Shown here: one piece after another, positions 1 to 12,650 of the stretch
Position numbering within the stretch: the first letter of the stretch is position 1
Layout: every line of letters begins with the position of its first letter
Assembly (NCBI GenBank): GCA_028551475.1
Contig: CM052361.1
Coordinates: 12,779,501-12,843,500, forward strand
DNA from: Casuarina equisetifolia
Lineage: Eukaryota > Streptophyta > Magnoliopsida > Fagales > Casuarinaceae
Length of the DNA: 64,000 bases
Reading direction: 5' to 3'
Program-made: the position numbers and the translations under genes
The notes under the pieces: model-generated
What the model was told of the DNA's origin: nothing
Databases searched by the model: none
The model's input: the letters and a program-made list of their open reading frames with translations, nothing else

Positions 1-2740
1 TGTCAGAAATTATATGAAAGTAGGGCTATAGTAAATTTTGCATTCCATTGGCGGGATGCTTGCTTGAGACCATACAAGGATTTATGCTATCAACATACAA
101 GTCCTTCCCCATGATTGCAAAATTTGGGAGGAAAAGCCATATAAACTTCCTAAGAAAGATCACCATGAAGAAAAGCATTCTGAACATCCATTTGGAATAA
201 AGGCCAATGATGCACGAAACAATAATAATGAGAAGTCGAATAGTGACATGCTTGGCAATGGGTGAGAAAGTATCCTAATAGTCAAAACCCTCACGTTGAC
301 TATAGCTTTTAGTGATGAGACATGCTTTATACTGCTTAGTAGAACCATTTGCATGGTATTTGACCTTGTAGATCCACTTGTAACCAATGGAACGATGACC
401 AGGGGGTAAGGGTATCACATCCCAAGTGTGATTAGCTTCAAAGGCAACAAGCTCATTGTCCATGGCAGTGACCTAGTAGGGGTCCTTAACAGCCTCATGA
501 TAGTAGGTGGGTTCAGGGATGGAAAAAATGGAAGCAACAAAATAACAGTGCTAGGGCTGACATTGGTCCAAGAAAATGTAGTTAGAAATGGGATAAAGGC
601 AAGAGGATGAGGGTAGGGTGGGAAAAATATAATCACTACTCCAAATAGGAGGTTTAGTGGGGTGGCTAGAACAGTGAACTATAGGAGATGAAGGTGGTGT
701 TTTTGGTGCAAAAGGCAAAACAGGAGGCGCAGGAAGGGATGGAAAAGGGCATTCCGAAACAGAGGTTGGTGAAGGAGTAATGGGAGTAGAAGAATCTGGA
801 ACTGAAGGGTCAGAGCTAGAAAAAGAGTTATCAGGAGATATGGGCTCATCAACTAGTAAGTCAGATGGAGAGTGTGTTTCCACAAGAGGTATGATGGGTG
901 ATGAAGGAACAACGAGCCTTCGGGGGACAAAGGAGAGACCTGTAAAGCAAAAGGCAAAACATCTTTGTGAAAAATGACATCACAATTGACAAAAATTTTA
1001 CCAGTAGCAAGGTTAAAAAGTTTGTAACCTTTTTAGTAAGAAAGGTACCCGATAAAAATAGAAGAGATGGCACGGGAGCTAAATTTGTCACAAGCACCTA
1101 GAGTGGTGGCGTAACATTGACAACCAAAAACACGTAAATGATCAAGGAGAGGACGGGTACCAAATAAACACTCATAGGGGATGAGGCCTCGAAGAGAAGA
1201 AGAGGGAAGACGATTGATAAGATAAGTGGCCGTAAGGATGCATTCACCTAAAAATTGAAGAGGTAGATGGGCTTGAAAAAGTAAGGCATGGGCAACATCT
1301 AAAAGATGACGATGCTTGCGTTTGACCACCTCATTTTGTTATGGGGTATGAATGCAAGAGCTTTCATGGATGATGCTCTGAGAATGAAGGTAAGAAGAAC
1401 ATTCAGAGGAAAAAAATTCAGTGCCATTGTTAGAGCGGATGTGCTTAACAGTAGCATTGAATTAGGTATAAGCCATAGAAAGGACATACTAAATTTTTGA
1501 AAAAATGTGGCTTTTGTAATAAAGGAGAGAGGTCCAAGTCACATGTGAGAAATCATCAACAATGGTTAAAAAATAATGTGCACCATTATGGGTGGGGTGA
1601 CGATGAGGACCTTAGAAGTCCATGTGAACAAGATCAAAAATAGAAGTTGTGGCAGTATTACTAGAAGGAAAAAGGGGGGATGTGTTTGTTTATCCAAAAG
1701 ACAAACATCACAAGAAAAAACATCCGGGCAAGAAATGGTTTTTCCATTTACAAAATAAGATTTTAAAGAAGAGTGACCAAGGTGTTTATGTCAAAGAAAA
1801 TATTCATTATTGAAAATAGAATTACAAGTAGGGGGCAGCTTGGGAGTACAACTAGAGTTCAAAATAGAAGACATATTCGAAAAAAAAACCAAATGAAAAT
1901 GTTTAGGAATAACAAAATAAAGAAAATAAAGTCCCCTTTTAGCCTTGCCAAGCCCTATCAGCGCCCCAATCTTATGGTCTTGGAAAAAACAAAAATTATC
2001 AAAAAACAAAGCCACATAATTTTTATCATGGGTCAGTTTACAGATAGATAAGAGATTTTGACAAAAATTAGGAGCATATAAAACATGATGTAAAAGTAAA
2101 TGGGGGCTAGGTTGAAAATGGCCAATATTAGTGACGGGATTATAGGTTTGATCAGGTAAACGAATAAAAAGGGGAGAGGCACATGGATAATATGAGTCAA
2201 GATAGCATAAATCACATACAATGTGGTCACTAGCCCTTAAATCGATAATCCAATTGAAATGAAGTGAGGTCGAGGAGGAAGAAATACCTGTGAAGTTGGC
2301 AATAGAGTTCATAGGGCCCACCTTGATTCAACATGGAGAAAAGTTTGACCTATTGATCGGGTGTCAAAATGAGTCCAAAAGGTCCACCAAAGACACTACC
2401 AGGGGTAGGAAAAGTATGGCCCAATAATCTAAGGCTAGGAGTAGGTGGCGACTTAAAGCCCAAAGGAGGCCTACCATAGGAACCCATAGCAAAAGATGGA
2501 TCTAAAAAAACAAAAATATCATAGGTTGAATTATGAGTAGTTGGCCTAGGCCCATTAGACCTATGACGAGATGACCCACCATAATGCTTGGGCTGCCAAT
2601 TAGGTAGGTACCCAACTAACAAGAAGCAGGCCTCGCAAACATGGCTCAATTTCTTGCAGTGGGAACAAACCCGCGGGTCACTTGAAGGCCCAGAGGAAAA
2701 GGCACTGTGGGGCCGAGCACGTCTGCCCACAAAAGGCAAG
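1..2740 (-). mobile_element. Decayed Copia (Copia-A), gag C-terminus to RT
   Basis: Degenerate Copia pol read leftward. In order: a gag zinc knuckle (CSHC..H..C, about 2,620-2,670); a worn protease region around 2,230-2,260, where the usual DSGA reads DLRASDH; integrase around 1,030-1,500, with traces of the second catalytic Asp region and then KRKHRHLL and LRVFGC; a Ser/Pro/Thr-rich linker at 551-883; and the start of reverse transcriptase at 275-463 (KWIYKVKY). The reading frame is broken by frameshifts and stops, several of them CAA or CAG turned to TAA or TAG. The piece continues past base 1. Its 5' half lies at 12,651-14,347, beyond the Gypsy insertion. It is a dead element and codes for nothing intact. 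Confidence 0.85.
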
Positions 2741-4139
2741 TGATAACTCTATTTTTATAGAGTTATTTTACCTAATTTAAATAATAAATTCTCTAATGTT
2801 TGTGAGAAAATATTTGAATTCCTCTTTATTTACTTAAATTTGTCTTGTTTATGTAGCATAAGGAGGCATGAAGAAAAAGAACAAGCATGGAGAACTTGGT
2901 ACTTTATATATGGCAGAAGATGGTCAAAGTACCAAGGTGAAGGAAATCAAGATGGGCTTGGGCTTGGGCTTTGGATAATTGTTATTAGATTTTCATTGTT
3001 ATTGTTTTTTTTAATAATTAGAAAACCTAGTCCTATTAGGAGTCCAAAGCCTAATTAATATAGAAGTCTAAAACCCAATTGTATTGGGAATCCAAAACCC
3101 AATGCTATTAGGATAAAGAGAAAGTTCTAGATCCCATACCCTATATAAAGGAGGAGCCTTGCATAGAAGAGGGGGGGAGAAGCAAGAGAGAAAAGAAGTG
3201 GCCCCTGAAACTAAGGAGGAAATTGAGCACAACTTAAAGAGAGAGGCCAAGAATTCAAGATTCAACTCAAGAGAGAGGCCAAGAATTCAAGATTTCTTGA
3301 AGAGAAGACAAAAAGGGTGACAGACTTCTTGTTCTTGGATTCAAGATGCCTTTTTTGTTTCTTATTATTGTTCTTCCTCATTATTTCATTATGTTCTAAA
3401 CTTCTTTTGTTAGAACGAAGATGTAGCCTAACTATGATGATGTGAATCCTATAAGTTTTTATGTTTTGCAAGATAGTTTATTTATGTGAGTTATATATTA
3501 TTATGCTTAATGCTTTTAAGTGATTGGCCATCACTTGAATGATTTGATGTGCATGTTAGAGACTGAAGGGTAATAATATGCAATTGCTTCTTATAATATA
3601 TAACCATGAATTAAATGTGGATAGACATATACCATGTTATTTGTGTGGCTTTTGGTGATAAGATGATCGAAAGATTTATTGTAAACCAGGAATATTCATA
3701 GATCCTAATGCATTTGGTTTGTTTCAATTCACATATAGAGATATAGTGAATTAATAAACTAAATAGGTTTACTATATCTAGACATAGGATAGTAAATAAA
3801 TTAGAAAATTCCGCCATCACATAGATAATATCATTCTTGCAGGCATAAACTATGGAAATTCATATCTAGTAGTTATGGTGAAATTGGAAGCTCTAACATG
3901 TGTCTCATCTTGATTTTTCCTACTTGGATTCAATTTTAATTAGTTTTAAGTTTTTGTTTTAGAAATTTTAAATTTTAATTCATCTTCAACAATATTTTGA
4001 TTTGCTAGATAAATTTTAGGATTAATTCATCATTAGTACTTAATTAGTTTAGTATTTACCAATCTTTGTGGGACGATATCTTTCTTATCATTATATTACT
4101 TGTTTGACATGTTCACTTGCATTTAAATTTCACCGAATA
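2741..4139 (+). repeat. 5' LTR of the Gypsy element
   Basis: It starts TGATAACTC and ends GAATA, where the partner LTR ends GAACA. The original end was therefore probably the canonical CA, changed by C-to-T. A TATA-like CTATATAAAG lies at 3,141-3,150, which would place the transcript start shortly after it. Short open frames inside it are the same in both LTRs and look non-coding. Confidence 0.92.
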
Positions 4140-4145
4140 AGTTTT

Positions 4146-4163
4146 TGGCGCCGTTGCCGGGGA
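4146..4163 (+). other. Primer binding site, tRNA-Asp type
   Basis: TGGCGCCGTTGCCGGGGA, six bases after the LTR. It is the exact complement of the 3' 18 bases of plant tRNA-Asp(GTC), recalled as ..TCCCCGGCAACGGCGCCA. This primer is typical of Athila-like Gypsy elements. Confidence 0.9.
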
Positions 4164-4374
4164 TTGGTTGTTTTACTACTCATTAATATTAATACCAAAT
4201 AATTCTAAGTTTAATCTAGTTTTTATTTTCTTTTAAAAAAAAACAATTTTTTTTGTTTTGTTAGATTTTATTTTTGCTTTGCTTTATTATTGTTATTTTT
4301 ACATTAAAAAAAATTAATTAAAAAAATCAATCATTTTTTTTAGTTGCTACTTTTCAGGTTTGTTACAGACGTGC

Positions 4375-5460
4375 ATGACCCGTAGCCAAAGAGAACAACT
4401 TGTTAATCTTGACCTAGAAATTGAATGCACAGTCAGAAAGCAACAAAAGGAGCTAAGAGAACAAAGAAGTGAAGCTACAAAAATGGCAAAGAATGATGAT
4501 CCACGCAAGATTCTAAAAGAATATGTTGCACCAACAGTTCAGGGTGCCACATCAAGCATCAAAAGGCCTGCAATTCAAGCAAACAACTTTGAAATCAAGC
4601 CCGCACTCATTCAGATGCTTCAAAATTCTGTGCAATTTTATGGGCTACCAAATGATGATCCAAATGCTCACATTGATGCTTTTCTTGAAATCTGTGACAT
4701 GATTAAATACAATGGGGTCACAGATGATGCTGTTAGATTAAGGCTATTCCCATTTTCTTTAAGAGACAAAGCTAAAAGTTGGCTTTCTTCTCTTCTTGCA
4801 GGATCAATTACAACATGGGATGAATTGGCTCAGAAATTTCTTAGTAAGTTCTTTCCTCCAGCAAAATCTACAAAAATGCGTAACGATATTACCGCTTTTA
4901 TGCAAATGGAGAATGAATCATTATATGAAGCTTGGAAAAGATTCAAGGAGCTTTTAAGAAAATGTCCACAACATGGACTACCCAAATGGTTACAGGTACA
5001 AACTTTTTATAATGGGTCTAGTACAAATCTTCATTTTATGCTTGATGCAGCTGCAGGAAGGGCTTTGAACAATAAGACACCAGAAGAAGCATATGATCTT
5101 TTGGAAGAAATGGCAAACAATAGTTATCAATGGCCTACTAAAAGGCTACCAGTAAGGAAAGCTAGTGGAATTCATGAAGTGGATGCTTTCACTGCAATTT
5201 ATGCACAGTTTGATAAACTCAACAAGAAGATAGATAACTTGAATGCTCCAGTCATGAGGATTCAAAACATAGTATGTGATCATTGTGGTGGAGGACATGC
5301 GAGCATAGAGTGTCAGTTAGATAACACCTTTGCTCAGGGTAGTGAAGATGCTAATTATGTTGGAAATTCAAGTAGGCCACAAAATAACCCATACCCAACA
5401 CTTACAATCCGAGATGGCGTAACCACCCAAATTTTTCATGGAGTAATTCTAATGCAATGA
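4375..5460 (+). pseudogene. Gypsy gag (capsid-type), frameshifted near its end
   Basis: Structural protein of the Gypsy element, expected to form the cytoplasmic virus-like particle. The natural start is the ATG at 4,375 (MTRSQREQL); the open frame itself extends upstream to a TTG. The middle holds the retrotransposon gag core, with SWLSSLLAGSITTWDEL and then LYEAWKRFKELLRKCPQHGL. A short CCHC-like knuckle (C-X2-C-X3-H-X4-C) is near 5,277-5,313. A frameshift at about 5,385-5,400 moves the natural continuation into the next frame, which then reads into the Pro-rich segment from 5,457. The 4-bp ATGA overlap between the two open frames is therefore a by-product of the shift, not a coupled operon-like start. 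Recognition of gag is firm; the exact shift position is inferred. Confidence 0.85.
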
Positions 5461-6971
5461 GACCACCACCAGAGTTTAGGCAACCAGAAGAAAAGAAGCC
5501 TAATTTAGAGGAAATGGTTGCCAAGATGTTACAGAACAACGAAACAAGAATGCAAAACCAAGAAGCTTCAATTCGAAATTTAGAGGTGCAAATAGGTCAG
5601 TTGGCTAATATGATTTCTGGAAGACAACAAGGTTCCTTGCCTAGCAGCACAGAGAAGAATCCTATAAAAGATGCTAAGGCAATAAACCTAAGAAATGGCA
5701 AACAAGTGGGAAAAGATGACGTTGAGAAGGAAAATGTTATGGATAAGGAAGAAAATGTTAGCATGCAGCCTGAGGAGGCAACCAAGAGAACATTATTCCC
5801 TAATAATCCCAAGCCTTATGTGCCTCCAGTTCCATTTCCTCAGAGACTCCAACAACATAAAATAGATAAGCAGTTTTCTAAATTTCTTGATGTATTTAAA
5901 AAATTGCATATTAACATTCCTTTTGCAGATGCATTGGCTCAAATGCCCAGTTATGCAAAATTTCTTAAGGAGATATTGAAAAACAAAAGGAAGCTGGAAG
6001 AGTATGAAACCGTGAAGCTAACTGAAGAATGCTCAGCCATCTTATAAAACAAACTGCCTCCAAAATTAAAAGATCCAGGGAGTTTTACAATTCCTTGTAC
6101 TATTGGAGATTCTCACTTTGATAAGGCATTATGTGATTTAGGAGCCAGTATTAATCTAATGCCTTTTTCTGTTTTCAGGAAATTAGGAATGGGTGAAGTG
6201 AAGCCAACCACAGTGTCCCTACAATTGGCTGATCGATCAATCAAATATCCAAGGGGCATTATTGAAGATGTATTGGTGAAAGTTGACAAATTTATCTTTC
6301 CTGCAGATTTTATAGTACTTGACATGGAGGAAGACCTTGAGGTACCACTTATCTTAGGTCGACCTTTTCTAGCAACAGGAAGAGCTCTAATTGATGTACA
6401 ACAAGGGAAGTTAATCTTAAGAGTTCAAAATGATTTTGTCACTTTTAATGTTTTTACTGCTATGAAACATCCTTCTGATGATAGTTCTTGCTTTAGGGTT
6501 GAGACAATTGATAAGTTTGTGAATAAGATCTTTCAAGAAAAAGCTTTCAAGGATCCACTTGAAGCATGCTTGGTTCGCCCAAAGAATGAGGAAATTGAAA
6601 GTGAAGAGATACAGGAGTATGCCAATCTCATGGAAGCAAATCCACCATATTCACAACAAAAGGCAACAAAGTTTAAGGAGTTGGGACAACACATGACAAA
6701 ACCTAAGCCATCGATTGAAGAGCCTCCAACTCTTGAACTCAAGCCCTTACCTTCCCATTTGAAATATGTTTATTTAGATGAAGTTTCTACTTTGCCAGTA
6801 ATCATATCTTCTTCTTTGACAGAATCAATGGAAGAGAAACTACTTCGAGTGTTGAAAGAGCATAAGAGAGCAATTGGATGGAAAATAGCTAATATCAAGG
6901 GAATTAGTCCTTCACTTTGCATGCACAAGATTTTGATGGAAGAGCAGTACAAAGCTACTGTTCAACCTTAA
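5457..6971 (+). pseudogene. Gypsy gag tail, aspartic protease and start of RT
   Basis: This continues the polyprotein in a second frame. A charged linker is followed by the protease, with the catalytic triplet region DLGAS at about 6,139-6,153. The downstream ILGRPFLATGRALIDV block is the usual second protease landmark. It then runs into the RT approach (IGWKIANIKGISPSLCMHKI). It is interrupted by TAA at 6,045-6,047, where CAA (Gln) is expected, and ended by TAA at 6,969-6,971, again in place of CAA. Both fit C-to-T changes. The role would be cleavage of the polyprotein inside the particle. It is not functional as it stands. Confidence 0.85.
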
Positions 6972-9625
6972 AGGCGATTGAATCCAAAGATGCAAGAAGT
7001 GGTGAAGGCTGAGGTAATCAAGTTACTTGATGCAGGGATCATTTATCCCATCTCAGACAGTCCTTGGGTAAGTCCTGTACAAGTTGTGCCAAAGAAAGGA
7101 GGTATGACTAGTCATTCAAAGAAATGATAATAATGAACTGATTCTAACTAGGACAGTTACTAGATGGCGTGTGTGTATAGATTATAGAAAACTGAATGAT
7201 GCCACGAGAAAAGATCATTTCCCTTTACCATTTATTGATCAAATGTTAGAAAGACTTGCAGGACATGAATTTTATTGCTTTCTTGATGGGTATTCAGGGT
7301 ATAATCAAATTCACATTGCACCAGAAGATCAAGAGAAAACCACTTTCACTTGTCCTTATGGTACCTTTGCTTTTAGAAGAATGCCCTTTGGTCTTTGTAA
7401 TGCACCGGTAACTTTTCAGAGATGCATGATGGCCATTTTTTCTGATATGGTTGAAAAATTTATTGAAATTTTCATGGATGATTTTTCTGTATTTGGCTCA
7501 TCATTTGACATTTGTTTAAATAATTTAGCAAAAGTCTTACAAAGGTGTGAGGAGACTAACCTTATGTTGAATTGGGAGAAGTGTCATTTTATGGTGCAGG
7601 AAGGAATAGTGCTTGGGCATAAAATATCCAAAAAAAGACTAGAGGTTGATCGAGCTAAAGTGGAGGTCATTGCAAAATTGCCCCCACCAACATCAGTGAG
7701 ACTTGTTAGAGGCTTTTTGGGGCATGCAGGATTCTATAGGCGATTCATAAAAGATTTTTCTAAAATCGCTAGACCTCTTTCAAGTTTGTTGGTTAAAGAT
7801 GTGAAATATAACTTTTATGATGAATGCTTGTAGGCTTTTAATACTTTAAAGGAAAAGTTAATATCAGCACCAATCATGGCAGTACCAGAATGGGACTTAC
7901 CTTTTGAGCTAATGTGTGATGCTAGTGATTTTGCAGTAGGAGCTGTTCTGGGACAACGGAAGAATGGAGTTTTTCAGACCATCTACTATGCCAGTTGAAC
8001 ATTATTAGGTGCACAATTAAATTATTCAACAACAGAAAAAGAACTTTTGGCTGTAGTATTTGCTTTTGATAAATTCCGTTCTTATCTAATTGGTTCTAAA
8101 GTTATTGTTTATTCTGACCACTCAGCTCTTAAGTATCTACTTGAAAAGAAAGAATCAAAACCTAGGTTAATCAGGTGGATTCTCTTGCTACAAGAGTTTG
8201 ATTTGGAGATCAAGGATAAGAAAGGGACCGAGAATCTAGTTGCAGATCATTTGTCCAGAATTCCCAATCTGAAGGAAAAAGCTCAACCAATTATGGAAGA
8301 ATTTCCTAATGAAAACATTTTTGCACTCCAATCCATCCAAATTCACTGGTATGCTGATTTTGTCAATTATTTGGTAAGTAATGTTCTTCCTCTTGAAATG
8401 TCATATCAACAAAGAAAAAAATTCTTTTTTGACCTCAAACATTATTTTTGGGAAGAGCCTTTCTTGTTTAAAGTATGTGTAGACCAGGTTATAAGGAGAT
8501 GTGTTCCTGAGGAAGAGATGGCTAGTATCCTACACCATTGTCATGCTAGAGAGGCTGGTGGTCATTTTGGTGCCACCAGAACTGCAGCTAAGGTTTTACA
8601 GTCTGGATTTTATTGGCCCACACTTTTTAGAGATGCATATTCATATGTAGTTGCATGTGATCAATGTCAAAGAACAGGAAATATTTCTAGGAAACATGAA
8701 ATGCCTCTAAACAATGTTATTGTGTGTGAGTTATTTGATGTTTAGGGTATTGATTTCATGGGACCCTTTCCACCTTCTTATGGAAATATGTATATTTTGG
8801 TGGCTGTTGAGTATGTGTCTAAGTGGGTAGAAGCAGTCGCATTGCCTATAAATGATGCTAAGGTTGTGGTTAAATTCTTAAAGAAAAATATTTTTACCCA
8901 TTTTGGCACTCCTAGGGCAATCATAAGTGATAGAGGGACCTATTTTTGCAACAAACAATTTGAAGCACTTTTGGGTAAGTATGGGGTTACCCATAAGATT
9001 GCTACCCCTTATCACCCTCAGACTAGTGGTCAAGTTGAGATATCAAATAGGGAAATTAAGAGAATTTTGGAAAAAACTGTGAATGCCTCAAGGAAAGATT
9101 GGTCAATGAAACTTGATGATGCACTTTGGGCCTATAGAACAACATTCAAAACACCAATTGGAATGTCTCCTTTTAGGCTAGTGTTTGGGAAGGCTTGTCA
9201 TCTACCAGTAGAATTAGAGCATAAAGCATATTGGGCTTTGAAATTTTTAAACTTTGATATGCAGTCTGCAGGTGAAACTCAATTGTTACAGTTGAATGAA
9301 TTACAGGAATTACGAGATGAGGCCTATGAAAATGCCAAAATATACAAGGAGCGGACAAAAAGATGGCATGACAAACACATATTAAGAAGAGACTTTTGTG
9401 GTTGGTCAGAAAGTATTACTTTATAACTCTCATCTTAAATTGTTTCCAGGTAAATTGCGGTCCTGATGGTCTGGCTCTTTCATAGTCACTAAGGTATTCC
9501 CATATGGAGCAATAGAAGTTGCAAATGACACCCAAGGCACATTTAAGGTGAATGGTCAGCATCTGAAGCCTTACTTCGAGGGAGTTAACATGCAGAAGAC
9601 TACCCTTGATCTTCTCCCTCCTTGA
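6972..9625 (+). pseudogene. Gypsy reverse transcriptase, RNase H and integrase
   Basis: RT runs from KAEVIKLLDAGIIYP through a frameshift at about 7,105-7,135 to WRVCIDYRKLND, FRRMPFGLCNAP and the catalytic FMDDFSVFG. RNase H follows ([41 protein letters not shown]). Integrase has the HHCC zinc part ([12 protein letters not shown], then CDQCQ) and all three acidic residues: [16 protein letters not shown] and the Glu of SGQVEIS. Lesions are TAG at 7,831 (for CAG), TGA at 7,996 (for CGA), TAG at 8,743 (for TGG), a one-base insertion at about 9,395, and TGA at 9,464 (for CGA). The natural end is TGA at 9,623-9,625. No chromodomain was seen, in line with Athila-like elements. Confidence 0.88.
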
Positions 9626-11231
9626 ATAATAACTTTGAAGATAGTTTGGCTGAAAACTATAAAACAAGCGCTTCTTAGGAGGCAACCCAAGCATTGTGTT
9701 CATTCTGTTGTTGGAAGTTTTGTCACCACCATCTCCTCAAAGCTCTATGTGGATATGACCTACAATCAGGGGAGTATTCTCATTCCTTTTACTTTTATTT
9801 TTACTTTCTTTTCTTTTTGCATTGAGGACAATGCTTCATTCAAGTTTGGGGGTAGGGAAAGAACCTTTGTCCTAAATATGATTAAAAAAAAAATTCTTAT
9901 GTCATGATTACATCCCTTATTGTGAATTCTTGGCGATTCTTTGGAAGACATAGATTTTGTTCAAACCTACAATTGTGATGTGAGTTAAGTGTGATTCTGA
10001 TTATGTTGATCCATTTATTAAACACTAAAAGTCCTTCATTTTTGAAATTGTGTGTATTTCTAGAGAACATTCATGTGAAGTATGTGATTTTCTTAGATCT
10101 CACCCAGATCTTAGAATTTGCTTGATTTCCTCTTAAGGCGAAATCCTAGGCTGCATCTAATTGAGAAAATGATTTAGGCCATTCTTTGGATCGTTTGAGC
10201 CTTTCAAGCCAACCTTATTTATTTATCCCCAGTCACCCCGCTGAGCCTTGATTTATATCCATTTTTTTATTTTGACACCCACATATATATACCTTTGAGC
10301 CTTTGATAAATTATCTTTTCGTCCCGCACCCTTGAACATGTTGATTTTTAGGATATAAGTCTATTTGAGTGAAAGAGAAGTCGAGGGGAAGGATGTTATA
10401 TGGGAAGGATATTATATGGGAAGGATATTGATTGCAATGATTATGTAGCATAATATGTTGCTTTTGTGAATGTCAAAAAAAAAAAGAGAAAGAAAGAAAG
10501 GAAATGCAACATTTGTCTAAGAATGGAATTCTCTTATTGCTTATTGTCAAATTCAAGCCACTCAAGGTTTAGAAATTGGCTTTTGCATAGTAGTTGGATG
10601 TCATCAGCAAGATGAGATTATAATAATTACATTTCTAGTCCTACTACTTGCTTTATTATTGCAAGCATGATTGTGACTTTTGTGAGTGTCGAAATCCAAG
10701 TGAAATCAAGTATTTTTGGGAAGAAAGGAATGAGAGAAATGGTGATAGAAAGATCATTTGCGAAAAAAAAAAAAGCAAAGAAAGGAAGTGACAAAAGCTC
10801 AAATTAGATCCTAGAAAGCAATGTGTTCATGGGTGAATTTAGCCTAAATGACTTTCATCTTACCCCTAGCCCAGCCTTACATTACAAGCTTATAAAAGTC
10901 CTATTGATTCTTGGTTAGATGATTGGCCTACATTAGTGGAGAGAGGAATGAAAAGCAAACCTATGAGGTTTGGTTAAAGATTTTGAGAGATTGCATATTA
11001 ATATGGATCTATTTGGAGTGCATATAGTTGAAAAGATAAGGACTCACACATACACACGTGGTTAACATAGTTAAGAGTCTATCTTATCTTATAAAACAAT
11101 TGTGGTGTTTAGATGAAAGCTATATTTTTCTTTGAATTGTTAAGTTGAGCAATTATGGAGAATTTTTTTAAAGGGGTTTTGTCTAAAGCATATGCAAATT
11201 ATTACTTTTGCTCGAGGACTAGCAAAATGTT
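9626..11231 (+). other. Gypsy 3' non-coding region (env position, no env)
   Basis: About 1.6 kb between pol and the polypurine tract. Athila relatives often carry an env-like frame here, but no convincing frame is visible. It contains two poly-A/AAAGG tracts (about 10,470-10,500 and 10,764-10,790), a 16-bp tandem repeat near 10,390-10,430 (GAAGGATATTATATGG type) and a second polypurine-like motif at 9,841-9,857. Confidence 0.6.
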
Positions 11232-11245
11232 AAGTTTGGGGGTGT
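11232..11245 (+). other. Polypurine tract of the Gypsy element
   Basis: AAGTTTGGGGGTGT lies directly before the 3' LTR. This is the expected plus-strand primer site for reverse transcription. Confidence 0.8.
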
Positions 11246-12645
11246 TGATAACTCTATTTTTATAGAGTTATTTTACCTAATTTAAATAATAAATTCTCTA
11301 ATGTTTGTGAGAAAATATTTGAATTCCTCTTTATTTACTTAAATTTGTCTTGTTTATGTAGCATAAGGAGGCATGAAGAAAAAGAACAAGCATGGAGAAC
11401 TTGGTACTTTATATATGGCAGAAGATGGTCAAATTATCAAGGTGAAGGAAATCAAGATGGGCTTGGGCTTGGGCTTTGGATAATTGTTATTAGATTTTTA
11501 TTGTTATTATTTTTTTTAAATAATTAGAAAACCTAGTCCTATTAGGAGTCCAAAGCCTAATTAATATAGAAGTCTAAAACCCAATTGTATTGGGAATCCA
11601 AAACCCAATGCTATTAGGATAAAGAGAAAGTTCTAGATCCCATACCCTATATAAAGGAGGAGCCTTGCATAGAAGAGGGGGGGAGAAGCAAGAGAGAAAA
11701 GAAGTGGCCCCTGAAACTAAGGAGGAAATTAAGCACAACTTAAAGAGAGAGGCTAAGAATTCAAGATTCAACTCAAGAGAGAGGCCAAGAATTCAAGATT
11801 TCTTGAAGAGAAGACAAAAAGGGTGACAGACTTCTTGTTCTTGGATTCAAGATGCCTTTTTTGTTTCTTATTATTGTTCTTCCTCATTATTTCATTATGT
11901 TCTAAACTTCTTTTGTTAGAGCGAAGATGTAGCCTAACTATGATGATGTGAATCCTATAAGTTTTTATGTTTTGCAAGATAGTTTATTTATGTGAGTTAT
12001 ATATTATTATGCTTAATCCTTTTAAGTGATTGGCCACCACTTGAATGATTTGATGTGCATGTTAAAGACTGAAAGGTAATAATATGCAATTGCTTCTTAT
12101 AATATATAACCATGAATTAAATATGGATAGACATATACCATGTTATTTGTGTGGCTTTTGGTGATAAGATGATCGAAAGATTTATTGTAAACCAGGAATA
12201 TTCATAGATCCTAATGCATTTGGTTTGTTTCAATTCACATATAGAGATATAGTGAATTAATAAACTAAATAGGTTTACTATACGTAGACATAGGATAGTA
12301 AATAAATTAGGAAATTCCGCCATCACATAGATAATATCATTCTTACAGGCATAAACTATGGAAATTCATATCTAGTAGTTATGGTGAAATTGGAAGCTCT
12401 AACATGTGTCTCATCTTGATTTTTCCTACTTGGATTCAATTTTAATTAGTTTTGAGTTTTTGTTTTAGAAATTTTAAATTTTAATTCATCTTCAACAATA
12501 TTTTGATTTGCTAGATAAATTTTAGGATTAATTCATCATTAGTACTTAATTAGTTTAGTATTTACCAATCTTCATGGGACAATATCTTTCTTATCATTAT
12601 ATTACTTGTTCGACATGTTCACTTGCATTTAAATTTCACCGAACA
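11246..12645 (+). repeat. 3' LTR of the Gypsy element
   Basis: It matches the 5' LTR over its full length, with about 22 substitutions and one indel counted by eye. It starts TGATAACTC and ends GAACA (canonical CA). It has the same CTATATAAAG box, at 11,647-11,656. Confidence 0.92.
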
Positions 12646-12650
12646 ACAAG

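Larger units (their letters stand above)
2741..12645 (+). mobile_element. Athila-type Ty3/Gypsy retrotransposon, complete but defective
   Basis: A full LTR element: 5' LTR, primer binding site, gag, protease-RT-RNase H-integrase, a long non-coding 3' stretch, polypurine tract and 3' LTR. It sits inside Copia-A gag. The flanking bases are GCAAG (2,736-2,740) and ACAAG (12,646-12,650), which fits a 5-bp target duplication with one G/A change. By eye the LTRs differ at about 22 of about 1,400 positions plus one indel, so it is fairly recent. The internal proteins resemble the Athila clade: protease DLGAS, RT FMDDFSVFG, no chromodomain seen. Coding capacity is lost through six nonsense codons and three frameshifts, so movement would need proteins supplied by another copy. 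Confidence 0.93.

Noticed and set aside
5457..5460. ATGA overlap of two Gypsy frames, resembling translational coupling or programmed frameshifting
   Set aside because: The downstream protein wording continues in the second frame from well before the overlap (about 5,390), so an ordinary indel explains it.
9626..11231. Possible env-like gene of the Athila-type element
   Set aside because: Only short frames are present, with no signal or membrane pattern that could be trusted.
2741..12645. Short frames shared by both Gypsy LTRs (e.g. MSCLCSIRRHEEKEQAW)
   Set aside because: Duplicated only because the LTRs are identical by descent; they have no domain and lie across the promoter/leader region.
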